DNA of 64,000 nt from Paulinella micropora (GCA_009731375.1 BJOX01000053.1:3602-67601); one strand, 5' to 3'; numbered from the stretch's first letter, positions 28,538 to 42,594 are shown. The notes: generated by a model not told the origin, from the letters alone. Numbers and translations: made by a program.

Positions 28538-29126
28538 GCTTACTTGCTTACCCACTTTCCTGCTTGCATTCATACATACATACATACATACATACATGCA
28601 TACATACATACATACATACATAGTTACTTACTTAGTTACTTACTTACTTAGTTACTTACTTGTACTTGGTTACCCACTTTCCTGCTGCATTCACTCACTT
28701 ATACATACATACAAACATACATACATACATATATACATACATACATACATACATACATACATACATACATACATACATACATACGTACGTACGTACGTAC
28801 GTACGTATGTACTTATTTACTTACTTGCTTACTTGTACCCACTTTCTTGTTTACATACATACATACATACATACATACACACATACATACTTATTTACTT
28901 ATTTACTTACATACTTACCTATTTGGTTACCCACTTTCTTGCTTACATACATTCATACATACATTCATACATACATTCATACATACATCCATACATACAT
29001 CCATACATGCATACTTACTTACATACTTACTTACATACTTACTTACTTACTTTCTTAGTCTGACTTTCTTCCTTACTTACTCCCTTATTCATATAAAATA
29101 TTACATACATACATTACATACATACA

Positions 29127-29157
<31 letters not shown>

Positions 29158-29486
29158 CAAACATACATACATACATACATACATACATACATACGTACGT
29201 ACGTACGTACTTACTTACTTACTTACTTACTTACTGGTTTACCCACTTTCTTGCTTACATTCATTCATTCATACATACATACCTACATACATACTTACTT
29301 ACTTACTTACATAAATACATACACACATACATACATACATACATACATACAATGAATGAATGTAAGCAAGAAAGTGGGTAACCCAGTAAGTAAGTAAGTA
29401 AGTAAGTAAGTACGTACATACGTACGTACGTATGTATGTTCATTCATACATACATACAAACATACATACATACATACATAAATACA

Positions 29487-29517
<31 letters not shown>

Positions 29518-29691
29518 GTACTTCATACTGGGGTACCCACTTTCTTGCTTTCATTCATTCATAAAATACATACATACATACATACATACATACATACATA
29601 CGTACGTACGTACTTACTTACTTACTTACTTACTTACGTACTTACTTACCTTAATTACGTACTTGCTTACTTACTTGCTTACTTTTCTTGC

Positions 29692-29722
<31 letters not shown>

Positions 29723-29800
29723 CATACATACATACATACATACATACGTACATACATACATACATACATGCATACATACATGCATACATGCATACATACA

Positions 29801-29835
<35 letters not shown>

Positions 29836-30021
29836 GTTCGTACTGACTTACGTACTTACTTACTTACTGGGTTACCTGCTTTCTTGCTTACATTCATTCA
29901 TTCTTTCATACATATACATACATACATACATACATACTTACTTACTTACTTACTTACTTATTTACGTACTTACTTACTGGGTTACCCACTTTCTTTCTTA
30001 CATTCATTCACACATGCATAC

Positions 30022-30052
<31 letters not shown>

Positions 30053-30066
30053 CATACATGCATACG

Positions 30067-30101
<35 letters not shown>

Positions 30102-30232
30102 GTACTTACTTACTTACGTACTTACTTACTGGGTTACCCACTTTCTTGCTCAAATTCATACATACATACATACATACATACATACATTCATACATTCATA
30201 CATACACATACATACATACATACATACATATA

Positions 30233-30266
<34 letters not shown>

Positions 30267-30764
30267 CATACATACATACATAAATACATACATACATACA
30301 TGCATGCATACATACATACATACATACATACTTACTTACTTACTTGCTTACTTGGTTACCCACTTTCCTGCTTACATGCATACATGCATACATACATACA
30401 TACATACATACATACATACATACATGCATACATACATACGTACGTACGTACGTACGTACGTACGTACGTACTTACTTACTTACTTACTTACTTACTTGCT
30501 TGCTTACTTGGTTACACACTTTCCTGCTTACATATATACATACATACATACATACATACATACATACGTACGTAGGTACGTACGTACGTACGTACGTACA
30601 TACATACAACATACATACATACATACTTACTTACTTACTTACTTACTTACTTAGTTACTTACTTGCTTGCTTGGTTACCCACTTTCCTGCTAACATTCAT
30701 ACATAATACATACATACATACATACATACATACATACATACATACATACATACATACGTACTTA

Positions 30765-30801
<37 letters not shown>

Positions 30802-31030
30802 GGTTACCCACTTTCTTGCTCACATACATACATACATACATACATTCATACATTCATACATACATACTTACTTACTTACTTACTTAGTTACTTACTTATT
30901 TGGTTACCCACTTTCTTGCTTACATACATACATACATACATTCATACATACATTCATTCATTCATACATACATACATACATACATACATACATACATACA
31001 TGCATACTTACTTACGTACTTACTTACTTA
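25341..31030. repeat. Higher-order tetranucleotide satellite, main block
   Basis: Dozens of units of the same plan as at 18.8-20.7 kb: (CTTA)n, GGGTTACCCACTTTCTTGCT spacer, a few ATTC, (ACAT)n, (ACGT)n, then CTTA again. Two units are inverted, shown by GCAAGAAAGTGGGTAACCC at 26,231-26,249 and 29,366-29,384. No gene is supported. Confidence 0.9.
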
Positions 31031-31126
31031 CATACTTTCTTACTTGCTTACTTTCTTAGTCTTACCTTCTTACTTACTGACTCACTTATTCACATACAAT
31101 ATTATACACATACATCCATACATACA

Positions 31127-31185
<59 letters not shown>

Positions 31186-31465
31186 GCATACATACATACA
31201 TACATACATACATACATACATACATACATACATACATACATACATACATACATGAATACATACATACATACATTCATACATTCGTATACACACACACACA
31301 CATATACATACATACATACATACATACATACATACATACACACATACACACATACATACATACAGACAGATATACATACATACATACATACATACATACA
31401 TACATACGTACATGCATACATACATACATTTATCGCTACCTTTTTGCAGCTTTCACACTTACTTA

Positions 31466-31505
<40 letters not shown>

Positions 31506-32367
31506 TATATTCTTCTTACTTTCTTCTTACTTACTTACTTACTTACTTACTTACTCAGTTTTTTACTTTATTACTTGCTTATTTACTCACATACATACAT
31601 ACATACATACATACACACATACATTCATACATACATACATACATCGCTACCTTTTTGCAGCATTCACACTTATCTTCTTACTTTCTTCTGACTTACTTAT
31701 TTACTTTCTTACTTACTTACTTACTTAAATTTTTTTTACTAGTTTTTATATTTTTTTTATCACGTACATACATACACACATACATACATACATACATATA
31801 TACATTCATACATATATATATACATACATACATACATACATCGCTACCTTTTTGCAGCGTTCACACTTAACTTAATTACTTACTTACTTACTTACTATTC
31901 TTCTTACTTTTTTTTTACTTACTTACTTACTTACTTACTTAGTTTTTTACTTTATTACTTACTTCTTTACTCACATACATACATACATACATACATACAT
32001 ACATACATACGTACATACATGCATACATACAACATACATACATACATACATACATACATACATACATACATACGTACGTACGTACATAACATATATGCAT
32101 ACAGACATGCATACATAAGTGCATCCATCCGTTCATTCCTCATATATCTACATGAATCCCGGCATATTTATAACACACATACATACATACATACATACAT
32201 ACATACGTACGTACATACGTACGTACATACATACATACATACATACATACATACATACATACATACAGACATACATACATACATACATACATACATACAC
32301 ACGTACACACATACATACATGCATACATGCATGCATACATACATACATAAATACATACATACATACA

Positions 32368-32400
<33 letters not shown>

Positions 32401-32472
32401 CAATACGTCCGTACATACATACATGCAATACGTCATGCATGTATGTGTATACATATACATAACGTACATACA

Positions 32473-32505
<33 letters not shown>

Positions 32506-32960
32506 TTATCGGTCTTTTTTTTGCAGCATTCACACTTACTTAACTTACTTATCTTTCTTCTTACTTACTTACTTGCTTACTTACTTAGTTTTTTTACTTT
32601 GTTACCACCTTATTCACTCACATACATAACAAACAAACGTACATACATACATACATACATACATACATACATTTATCACTATCTTTTGCAGCATTCACAG
32701 TACTTACTTACTTAACTTACTTACATACTTGCTTAGTTACTTACTCAGTTTTTTACATTGTTACTTGCTTATTTATATACATACATACATACATACATAC
32801 ATACATACATACATACGTACATACAAACACATATACATACATACATACATGCATACATACATACATTTGTTGCTACTTTTTTGCAGCATTCACACTTACT
32901 TACTTACTTACTTACTTAGTTTTTTACTTTGTTACTTACTTATTCACTCACATACATACA

Positions 32961-32992
<32 letters not shown>

Positions 32993-33360
32993 CATATACA
33001 TACATGCATACATACATACATACATACATACAAACATACATACATACATACATACATACTTGTATGACACCAACTCTTGTCAGCATTCACACACACACAC
33101 ACACACACACTAGCATTTTGCCCACCTTTGGCGTAACATACATACATACATACATACATACATACATACATACATGCATGCATACATACATGCATACAGA
33201 CATACATACATACATACATACATACATACACTATCAGCAACATCTTAACTGCATCTTTTACTTACTTCATGTTGTACTTTATTATCCATTCAATCACCTT
33301 TTCAATTCCTCATTTTTACATACGTGCATACATACATGCGTTCTTGCAGTACGAACGTCA

Positions 33361-33415
<55 letters not shown>

Positions 33416-33583
33416 CATACATACATACATACATACATACATACATACATTCATACATGCATACATACATACATACATACATACATATACATACATACAT
33501 ACATACATACATAAGTAGGTATATACGTACGTACGCACCCATACAGACACACACACACATACATACATCCATCCATACATACA

Positions 33584-33617
<34 letters not shown>

Positions 33618-33700
33618 CCTACATACATACATACATACATATACACACATACAATCACATTATACATACACATACATACATACATACATACATACATACA
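31031..33700. repeat. ACAT/CTTA arrays with a splice-acceptor-like spacer
   Basis: TATCGCTACCTTTTTGCAGC followed by ATTCACACTTA recurs near 31,433, 31,645, 31,841, 32,507, 32,675 and 32,870. An (AC)n run lies at 33,090-33,110. Frames translate to Tyr-Ile-His-Thr or Cys-Met-Tyr-Val repeats and are not genes. Confidence 0.85.
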
Positions 33701-33724
33701 TGTTGTTGCTGCTGCTGGTGCCGC

Positions 33725-33765
<41 letters not shown>

Positions 33766-33895
33766 TTGTTTTTGTTGTTGTTTGTTGTTGTTGTTTGTTG
33801 TTGTTGTTTGTTGCTGTTGCTGTTGCTGTTATTGTTATTCTTGTTGTTGCTGTTGTTGTTGCTGTCGTTGTTGTTGCTGTTGTTGCTATTGTTAG

Positions 33896-33929
<34 letters not shown>

Positions 33930-33987
33930 CGTTGTTTCTGTTTCTGTTGCTTTTGTTGTTGTTGTTGCTGGTGTTATTTTTGTTGTG
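33701..33987. repeat. (GTT)n-rich trinucleotide array
   Basis: GTT repeats with GCT and TTG interruptions, translating to poly-Val/Leu/Cys or poly-Asn on the other strand. It lies about 280 bp before the first ankyrin exon. Confidence 0.9.
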
Positions 33988-34066
33988 CATACATACACAT
34001 GTAGACAACATATATACATGAATCGAATAGACGTTTATGCACAACATGTAAGACATACATACATAC

Positions 34067-34137
<71 letters not shown>

Positions 34138-34183
34138 AATACATATACAAATACATACATACATACATACATACATACAAACC

Positions 34184-34234
<51 letters not shown>

Positions 34235-34269
34235 GTCCTCTCTTCATGCGCGTTTGGCTCTGGCCAGCC
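33988..34269 (+). promoter_or_regulatory. Region upstream of the ankyrin gene
   Basis: Contains a 60-bp non-repetitive segment (33,995-34,055) that recurs at 51,925-51,985, an (ATACAT)n run, and a (CT)n run at 34,190-34,231 that ends about 38 bp before the ATG. Such a pyrimidine run could be promoter or leader sequence. No TATA box stands out. Confidence 0.4.
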
Positions 34270-34374
34270 ATGTCCGGCAAGGAGTTTGTGGAGGCGGCGC
34301 AGAATGGCAAACTCGATCGCGTCCGGGAGCTCTTGGCACAGCGCGCCGACGTGGAGTCAAGAAACCCCGCCAGG
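34270..34374 (+). CDS. Ankyrin gene exon 1 (start exon)
   Basis: Begins with ATG, and 35 codons read as an N-terminal ankyrin repeat (Phe-Val-Glu-Ala-Ala-Gln-Asn-Gly, then Leu-Leu-Ala-Gln-Arg-Ala-Asp-Val). It ends before GTCAGT, an acceptable but weak donor. The (CT)n tract lies just upstream. Confidence 0.65.
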
Positions 34375-34510
34375 GTCAGTGCGGGGCGGGACAGGAGGCA
34401 GCACAGACGAGCCCTGCAGTGCCTAACCAAACAACTACTCACAAAAAACAGCCTTTTGAAGCATACTTGAGTGTGCACAAGCGATGTAAAACATGCTTGC
34501 ATTCACTGTG

Positions 34511-34552
<42 letters not shown>

Positions 34553-34674
34553 GTCTGTCTGTTTATCTTTTTTTTATCTATCTATTTACCTGCCTATCTA
34601 TGTATCCATCCATCTATCCATATATCATCTATCCATCCATCCATCCATCCATCCATCTATCCAACCATCCATCC

Positions 34675-34759
<85 letters not shown>

Positions 34760-35392
34760 GCTGGGCATCGGGTTAATACTTTACCCACAGACTTCCTTGG
34801 TTGACGAAATCAGAAGCTCCTTTTTTCTGACATTTGTCGATATCTCATCAGTTGATCTCATCACTTACTCCACGGAGTGAACCAAGGCCACTTGAGGTGT
34901 CACTGACCCTCCGTTGGGCTTGGTTTTTTGAAATGGGTGCCATCTGTCGACAGACAGAGAATTAGGGGATGGTGTGGGTGTGCTGGGCCCGTGGTGGGGT
35001 GCCTTATGTGTGCCTAGCCATACGCCTATAAGTCACATGCCGAAATAGCGACGGGAAGCACAATCCTGTTCCCTCAGGGTGCCCTTTCTCGCTTGTTGAG
35101 CCCGGAATAAAACCCACAGTGCTCTGTCGGTTTATACTAGACTGTCGAACAGTCTCGAAACTCCATCTGCTTACTGGGTCCTCTGTAATGGAGGTGGGAG
35201 CTCGTTCTGCAAGGGGCGCTTATGGAACGAGCCCTGGCCCCGCCTGGTACTAGGGAGCTTTGGTATCGCCTGTATCAGTCCCTTCCGTGCAAACATCACG
35301 GTTTAGCTGGGCATCGGGTTAATACTTTACCCACAGACTTCCTTGGTTGACGAAATCAGAAGCTCCTTTTTTCTGACATTTGTCGATATCTC

Positions 35393-35475
<83 letters not shown>

Positions 35476-35571
35476 ACGTATCCATCCACCTATCCATCCA
35501 TCCATCCATCCATCCATCTATCCATCTATCCATCCATCCATCCATCCATCCATCGATCCATCCATCCTTCC

Positions 35572-35634
<63 letters not shown>

Positions 35635-35683
35635 AATCTTTCTATCTATCTATCTATCTATCTATCCATCCATCCATCCATCC

Positions 35684-35716
<33 letters not shown>

Positions 35717-35753
35717 CCTATCTATCAACCTACCTATCTGCCTATCTGCCTAC

Positions 35754-35823
<70 letters not shown>

Positions 35824-36016
35824 CATGCCTTTTCTCGTGTCTCTTGTACCTGGCTTCTTTTGTTTTTCTTGTTTGCGTTGCGATGCTCGCTCTCCCCACC
35901 GTCACACGGGCCGATGCATACACATGTACACATACACACAGAAGCAGACACAGCCGCTCCTTGCTGTGGCGTGGCCTACTGTGCGCACGTCTCCTTGTCT
36001 TGTCTGCCTTGTCTAG
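34375..36016 (+). repeat. Ankyrin intron 1: TATC/CCAT arrays plus a dispersed repeat insertion
   Basis: Holds (TATC)n and (CCAT)n arrays, two fused copies of repeat family B (34,758-34,849 and 34,850-35,393), and a 180-bp non-repetitive 3' part (35,831-36,016) ending in a pyrimidine-rich acceptor. That 3' part is nearly identical to 52,480-52,665. Confidence 0.75.
34758..35393 (+). mobile_element. Dispersed repeat family B, fused copies
   Basis: A short copy (34,758-34,849) from TAGCTGGGCATCGGG to GATATCTCATC is followed directly by a longer copy with the same 3' end at 35,393. Both end into or near (TATC)n. The 3' terminus resembles that of the R2-like element (ATCTCATC then TATC repeats), so it is probably the tail of another non-LTR element or of its non-autonomous partner. 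No coding region is seen. Confidence 0.7.
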
Positions 36017-36115
36017 ATGAACAATACGGCCCTGATGGAGACCGCGTCCAACGGTCGCACTGACATCTTCCAGGCGCTCCTGGCCGCAGGCGCCAACGTC
36101 AACGCCGCAAACGAG
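36017..36115 (+). CDS. Ankyrin gene exon 2
   Basis: Exactly 33 codons, one ankyrin repeat (Thr-Ala-Leu-Met-Glu-Thr-Ala, then [10 protein letters not shown]), between TCTAG and GTAAAC. A close copy is at 52,666-52,764. Confidence 0.75.
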
Positions 36116-36279
36116 GTAAACAGTGGAGCGGACAGTTGCATACTCTGTGTGCACCTATAAGTATTCACATATGTATATTTGAATGTATATGTATTTGTAT
36201 GTGTGCACGTATATGTAGATGCATATAATAATATTAATAAACAATATTAATAATATTAACAATAATAATAATAATAATA

Positions 36280-36323
<44 letters not shown>

Positions 36324-36324
36324 C

Positions 36325-36444
<120 letters not shown>

Positions 36445-36449
36445 GGTAG

Positions 36450-36483
<34 letters not shown>

Positions 36484-36858
36484 GAGAGTAAGTAAGTAAG
36501 TAAGTAAGTAAGAGTAAGTAAGTTGTAATTAGTACATAGTAACAGCAAGTAAGTAATCAGTAGTAAGTGGTTAGTCGTAAACTAGCAAATAGTAAGTGAT
36601 AAGTAAGTAAGTAAGTAAATAAGTAAGTAAGTAAGTAAGTAAGTAAAGTAAGTAAGTAAGTAAGTAATAAGTAGTAAGTAGTGTGGTAAGTAGTAAGTAG
36701 AGTGGTAAGTAGTAAGTAGTAATAAGTGATAAGTGATAAGTGATAAAAAATAAGTAGTAAATAGTAAGCTGTAAGCAAGCAAACAAGCAAGTAAGTAAAT
36801 AAGTAATTAGGTAAGTAAGTAAGTAAGTAGTATCTATGTATCTATCTATCTATCTATG

Positions 36859-36902
<44 letters not shown>

Positions 36903-36921
36903 CATCTGTCTCTATCCATCC

Positions 36922-36959
<38 letters not shown>

Positions 36960-36981
36960 TCTTTCTATCTATCTATCTATG

Positions 36982-37017
<36 letters not shown>

Positions 37018-37032
37018 CATCCATCTATATCC

Positions 37033-37077
<45 letters not shown>

Positions 37078-37080
37078 ATT

Positions 37081-37507
37081 TTTCTTTTTCTCTTCTTCTA
37101 TTTTATGTTCCCATCTATTCTCTTTTCTTCTCTTCTCTTCTCTTCTCTTCTCCTCTCCTCTCCTCTCCTCTCTTTCTCTTCTTCTTCTTCTTCTTCTTCT
37201 TCTTCTTCTTCTTCTTCTTCTTCCTCTTCCTCTTCCTCTTCCTCTTCCTCTTTCACTTCCTCTTCCTCTTGTATTCTATTCTATTCTATTCTATTCCATT
37301 CTATTCTATTCTATCCATCCATCCCTCCTTTTGTTTATCTATCTATCTATCTATCTATCTTTCTATCTATCTATCCGTCCATCCATCCATCTATCTATCT
37401 GTTCTATTCTATTCTATTCTATTCTATTCTTTTCTGTTCTGTTCTGTTCTGTTCTATTCTATTCTATTCTATAGAATAGGCTAGAATCCATCCGTCGCTC
37501 CTTTTAT

Positions 37508-37551
<44 letters not shown>

Positions 37552-37772
37552 GTATCTATCTATCTATCTATCTCTCTATTCATCCATCCGTCTATCTATC
37601 TATCTGTTCTATTCTTTTCTATCTTTTCTATTCTATTCTATTCTATTCTATTCTATTCTATTCTTTTCTATTCTTTTCTATTCTATTCTATTCTATTCTA
37701 TTCTTTCCATCTTTTGTTTATCTATCTATCTATCTATCTATCTATCCATCCATCCATCCATCCATCTATCCT

Positions 37773-37810
<38 letters not shown>

Positions 37811-37974
37811 AATCCATCCATCCAACCATCTATATATCTATCTGTTCTATTCTGTTCTTTCCCTGTTCTATTTTTTCTATTCTATTCTATTCTATTCTAT
37901 TATATTCTGTTCTGTTCTGTTCTGTTCTATTCCATTCTATTCTATTCTATTCTTTCTATCCGTCCCTCCTTTTG

Positions 37975-38000
<26 letters not shown>
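37081..38000. repeat. TTCTC, CTT and TTCTA pentanucleotide/trinucleotide runs between TATC arrays
   Basis: Pyrimidine-rich arrays with (TTCTA)n repeated around 37,270, 37,400, 37,620 and 37,870, alternating with TATC and CCAT arrays. Related arrays recur at 57.9-58.2, 59.5 and 60.1 kb. Confidence 0.85.
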
Positions 38001-38020
<20 letters not shown>

Positions 38021-38041
38021 CATCCATCCATCCGTCCATCC

Positions 38042-38084
<43 letters not shown>

Positions 38085-38087
38085 CAT

Positions 38088-38146
<59 letters not shown>

Positions 38147-38199
38147 CCTACCTACCTACCTACCTATCTACCTACCTACCTACCTACCTACCTACCTAC

Positions 38200-38252
<53 letters not shown>

Positions 38253-38277
38253 CGTCTATCTATCTATTCTTCAGACT

Positions 38278-38423
38278 GCATAATCCAGGACTATGTATCC
38301 ACCTCCAGCCCGCTGCCCAGGCGCTGATTGGCGACGGGGTGGAATGGATGCCTATGTCTTCGGATATGCAGCTGATAGACCAAACATATCTATCCATCCA
38401 TCCATCCATCCATCCATCCATCC

Positions 38424-38455
<32 letters not shown>

Positions 38456-39111
38456 GTCTGTCTTTCTATCTATCTCTTTATGTAACTTTTTGCTTTTTTT
38501 TTTTTCTATTTTCTCTTCTCTTCTCTTCTCTTCTCTTCTCCTCTCTTCTCCTCTCTTCTCCTCTCCTCTCTCCTCTCCTCTCTCCTTTCCTCTCCTCTCT
38601 CCTCTCCTCTCCTCTTCTCTCCTCTCCTTTTCTCTCCTCTCCTCTCCTTTTCTCTCCTCTTCTCTCCTCTTCTCTCCTCTTCTCTCCTCTTCTCTCCTCT
38701 CCTCTCCTCTCCTCTCCTCTCTTCTCTTCTCTTCTCTTCTTCTCTTCTCTTCTCTTCTCTTCTCTTCTTCTCTTCTCTCCTCTCCTCTCCTCTCCTCCTC
38801 TCCTCTCCTCTCTTCTCCTCTCTTCTCTCTTCTCTTCTCTTCTCTTCTCTTCTCTTCTCTTCTCTCCTCTTCTCTCCTCTTCCCTCCTCTTCCCTCCTCT
38901 TCCCTCCTCTTCCCTCCTCTTCTCCTCTCTTCTCTTCTCTTCTCCTCTCTTCTCCTCTCTTCTCTTCTCTTCTCTCTCTTCTCTTCTCTTCTATTCTATT
39001 CTCTCTCTTCTCTTCTCTCTTCTCTTGCTCACCCGCTACCGAGTCGCCAACTGGCGGCGGGTTGGAAAGGATGCTTATGTCTTTGGATATACAGAGCTGA
39101 TAGACCAAACA

Positions 39112-39112
<1 letters not shown>
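38278..39112. repeat. Family C islands flanking a TCTCT-rich array
   Basis: Two related non-repetitive islands (38,278-38,395 and 39,027-39,112) both end with CTGATAGACCAAACATATC and then TATC repeats. Between them lies about 530 bp of TCTCT/CCTCT pyrimidine repeats. The pair recurs at 60,600-60,718 and 61,159-61,250, with the same array between. Confidence 0.75.
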
Positions 39113-39158
<46 letters not shown>

Positions 39159-39224
39159 ATATCTATCTATCTATATATTCATCCGTCTATCCATCCATCC
39201 ATCCATCCATACATCCATCTATCC

Positions 39225-39277
<53 letters not shown>

Positions 39278-39306
39278 CCTACCTACCTACCTACCTACCT
39301 ATCTAC

Positions 39307-39359
<53 letters not shown>

Positions 39360-39423
39360 CATATGTCTGTCTGTCTGGTTAGTAGTAAACAGCAAGTAGT
39401 AATTGATAAACAAGTAAGTAAGA

Positions 39424-39455
<32 letters not shown>

Positions 39456-39587
39456 AAGTAAGTAGTAAGCGGTCTGTAGTGTGGTAAGTAGTAAGTAGTA
39501 AGTGATAAGTGATAAGTGACAAAAACACAGTAGTGAATAGTAAGCTGTAAGCAAGCAAAGTAAATAAGTCAGTAGGCAAGTAAGTAA

Positions 39588-39638
<51 letters not shown>

Positions 39639-39654
39639 TTATCTATCTATCTTA

Positions 39655-39755
39655 CCCGTGATTGCCATCCCGGACACATGCACAGTACACAAATTACTGT
39701 TTGATGTGAAACTGCTTTCCTTTGCAAGGACTACATTCCTTTGCGACATCTCATC
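39655..39755 (+). mobile_element. R2-like element, short 3' end copy
   Basis: About 100 bp matching the last part of the element at 24,365-24,459 (TACCCGTGATTGCCATCC to GCGACATCTCATC), with TATC arrays on both sides: a heavily 5'-truncated insertion. Confidence 0.85.
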
Positions 39756-39776
39756 TATCTATCTGTCTATCTATCC

Positions 39777-39834
<58 letters not shown>

Positions 39835-39848
39835 ATATCTATCTATCC

Positions 39849-39890
<42 letters not shown>

Positions 39891-39892
39891 TC

Positions 39893-39954
<62 letters not shown>

Positions 39955-39991
39955 TCATCTATCTATTCATCAGTCTATTCATCAGTCTATA

Positions 39992-40027
<36 letters not shown>

Positions 40028-40030
<3 letters not shown>

Positions 40031-40289
40031 ATACTAGACTGTCGAACAGTCTCGAAACTCCATCTGCTTACTGGGCCCTCTGTAATGGAGGTGGGAGCTC
40101 GTTCTGCAAGGGGCGCTTTATGGAACGAGCCCTGGCCCCGCCTGGTACTAGGGAGCTTTGGTATTGCCTGTATCAGTCCCTTCCGTGCAAACATCACGGC
40201 TTAGCTGGGCATCGGGTTAATACTTTACCCACAGACTTCCTGGTTGACGAAATCAGAAGCTCCTTTTTTCTGACATTAGTCGATATTTC

Positions 40290-40290
<1 letters not shown>
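40028..40290 (+). mobile_element. Dispersed repeat family B, truncated copy
   Basis: Matches the 3' part of the copy at 35,130-35,393, again bounded by (TATC)n on both sides. Confidence 0.8.
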
Positions 40291-40345
<55 letters not shown>

Positions 40346-40349
40346 GATT

Positions 40350-40735
40350 TATCGCTCCTGTGCAGTCAAAAATTGGACCAATCTTCCTCTAGTCCGTATT
40401 GGTGACTGCATTCCATCATAGCCGTCCAGTGTTGCATAGCCCGGGCTAGGTCCCTGCGGGGGTTTAGGCCTCATACAATGTCATCATTGTAGCTTGCGCA
40501 AGCTTACGGTGCTCAAAACACTTGGACTAACGGCTTCCTTTTCTTTCTCTTCTTCCTTATCCTCCCACTCTCCATTCCTAGATTGCCTTTTTCTTCAACG
40601 TCCTTCCTCCTCTTCTTTTTCCAGAACACAGTCTACCCGTGATTCCCATCCCGGACACATGCACAGTACACAAATTATTGTTTGATGTGAAACTGCGTTC
40701 CTTTGCAAGGACTACATTCCTTTGCGACATCTCAT
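40350..40735 (+). mobile_element. R2-like element, 3' end copy
   Basis: Corresponds to 24,080-24,459 of the long copy, covering the last codons and 3' untranslated part with few differences. It is preceded by (TATC)n, consistent with truncated target-primed insertion. Confidence 0.85.
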
Positions 40736-40832
40736 CTATCTGCTACCTACCTATCTACCTACCTTTCTTTATGTAGGGGGAAAAGTGGGGATGATTTACA
40801 TTTGTGCACATGTCCATATGTATGTATGTATC

Positions 40833-40890
<58 letters not shown>

Positions 40891-40894
40891 CCCT

Positions 40895-42330
40895 TTATAG
40901 TCCTGAACGCTAAAATGCAAAAAAATCACATAATTTTCATTTTGATCATTTTTTCAACCCAATACACTTTCTATTCATCAAATATCACGTCCACACTCCT
41001 TTTTTTGACGTCAAACGAGAAGTTCATAGTAATTGCGTTAGGAGTTTGCCCTGAACTCTAAAATGCCAAAAATCACATAATTTTTATTTGATGATTTTCT
41101 AACCCAATACACTTTTTATTCATCAAAGATCACCTTCATATTGCTTTTTTTTAACGTCAAACGAGGAATTCCTAGTAATTGCGTTAGGCGTTTGTCCTGA
41201 ACAGGAAAAATGCCAAAAATATGTAATTTTAATTTTGATAATTTTGCAACCCAATACTCTTTCTAGTCATCCGATGTCACGTCCATGCTTCTTTTTTTGA
41301 CGTCAAACGAGAAATTTCTAGTAACTGCGTTAGGCGTTTGTCCTGAACAGGAAAATGCCAACATGATATTAAAAAAAAATTAGATAAATTTTTAACCCAA
41401 TACACTTTCTATTTATCAAATATCACCTCCATACGTATTTTTTGACCTCAAACGAGAAATTTCTAGTAATTGCGTTAGACGTTTGTCCTGAACGCTAAAA
41501 TGCCAAACATCACATAATTTTCTTTTTGATAAATTTTTCAACCCAATACACTTTCCATTTATAAAAGATCACCTTCAAACGTAAATTTTTTTTTAATCTC
41601 AAACGAGAAATTCCTAGTGATTGCGTTAGGCGTTTGTCCTGAACTCTAAAATGTCAAAAATCACATAATTTTATTTTTGATAATTTTCCAATCCAATACA
41701 CTCCTTATTAATCAAATATTACCTTCATAAGTATTTTTTTGACCTCAAACGAGAAGTTCCTAGTATTGCGTTAGGCGTTTGTCCTGGACGCTAAAATGCC
41801 AAAAATCACATAATTTTACTTTTGATAATTTTCCAACCCAATACCCTATCTATTTATCAAATATCACCTTCATACGTATTTTTTTGACGTCAAACGAAAA
41901 ATTCCTAGGAATTGCGTTAGGCGTTTGTCCTGAACGCTCAAATGCAAAAAATAACGTAATTTTCTTTTTTGATAATTTTTTCACCCAATACGCGTTCTCT
42001 TCATCAAATATCGCCTTCATATGTATTTTTTTTAACGTCAAACGAGAAATTCCTAGTAATTGCGTTAGGCGTTTGTCCTGAATGCTAAAATGCAAAAAAT
42101 CACATAATTTTAATTTTGATCATTTTTCCAACCAATAATCATTCTCATAATCAAATATCACCTTCATAAATGTATTTTTTTGACGTCAAACGAGAAATTC
42201 CTAGTAATTGCGTTAGGCGTTTGTCCTGAACGCTAAAACGCAAAAAATCACACAACCAATACTCATTCTCATCATCAAATATCACCTTCATATGTATATT
42301 TTTTGACGTTAAACGAGAAATTCCTCTCCC
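40895..42330 (+). repeat. Minisatellite of about ten 147-bp units
   Basis: TCCTGAACGCTAAAATGCC-like starts occur about every 144-150 bp (40,901; 41,051; 41,195; 41,340; 41,487; 41,637; 41,783; 41,929; 42,078; 42,226). Each unit holds TTGACGTCAAACGAGAAATT and TTGCGTTAGGCGTTTGTCC. Units differ, and the unit order is kept in the second array at 62,760. Confidence 0.9.
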
Positions 42331-42372
42331 TCCCCCCCGCACGTCGCACCTGGTCTGGTTTGCTGTGTATAG

Positions 42373-42471
42373 AAAGGCATCACGGCGCTGCACATGGCCG
42401 GATGGAATGGGTACACTGAGATGGCTCAGGCGCTGCTGGCGGCCGGCGCCAACCCCGAGGCCAAAGACAAC
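42373..42471 (+). CDS. Ankyrin gene exon 3, donor site doubtful
   Basis: Thirty-three codons form an ankyrin repeat (Thr-Ala-Leu-His-Met-Ala-Gly-Trp-Asn-Gly, then Leu-Leu-Ala-Ala-Gly-Ala-Asn-Pro). The acceptor is GTGTATAG. No GT follows codon 33: the next bases are TTAGCAGGA. A GC donor after one more codon would keep phase; the next GT, at 42,510, would shift the frame. Confidence 0.6.
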
Positions 42472-42594
42472 TTAGCAGGAGGGAGAGGGGAAAGAGGGGA
42501 AGATGAGAGGTAGAGAGAGAGAGAAAGAGAGAGTGAGCCAGAGCATGCCATGCGCATACCCGGGAAAGCTGTGGGAAGAACTGACAGTTTGTGG

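Noticed and set aside
18021-34000. Many long frames with Tyr-Ile-His-Thr, Leu-Leu-Thr-Tyr or Cys-Met-Tyr-Val repeats
   Set aside because: Tetranucleotide arrays without stop codons give such frames on both strands; no start context or unique part supports them.
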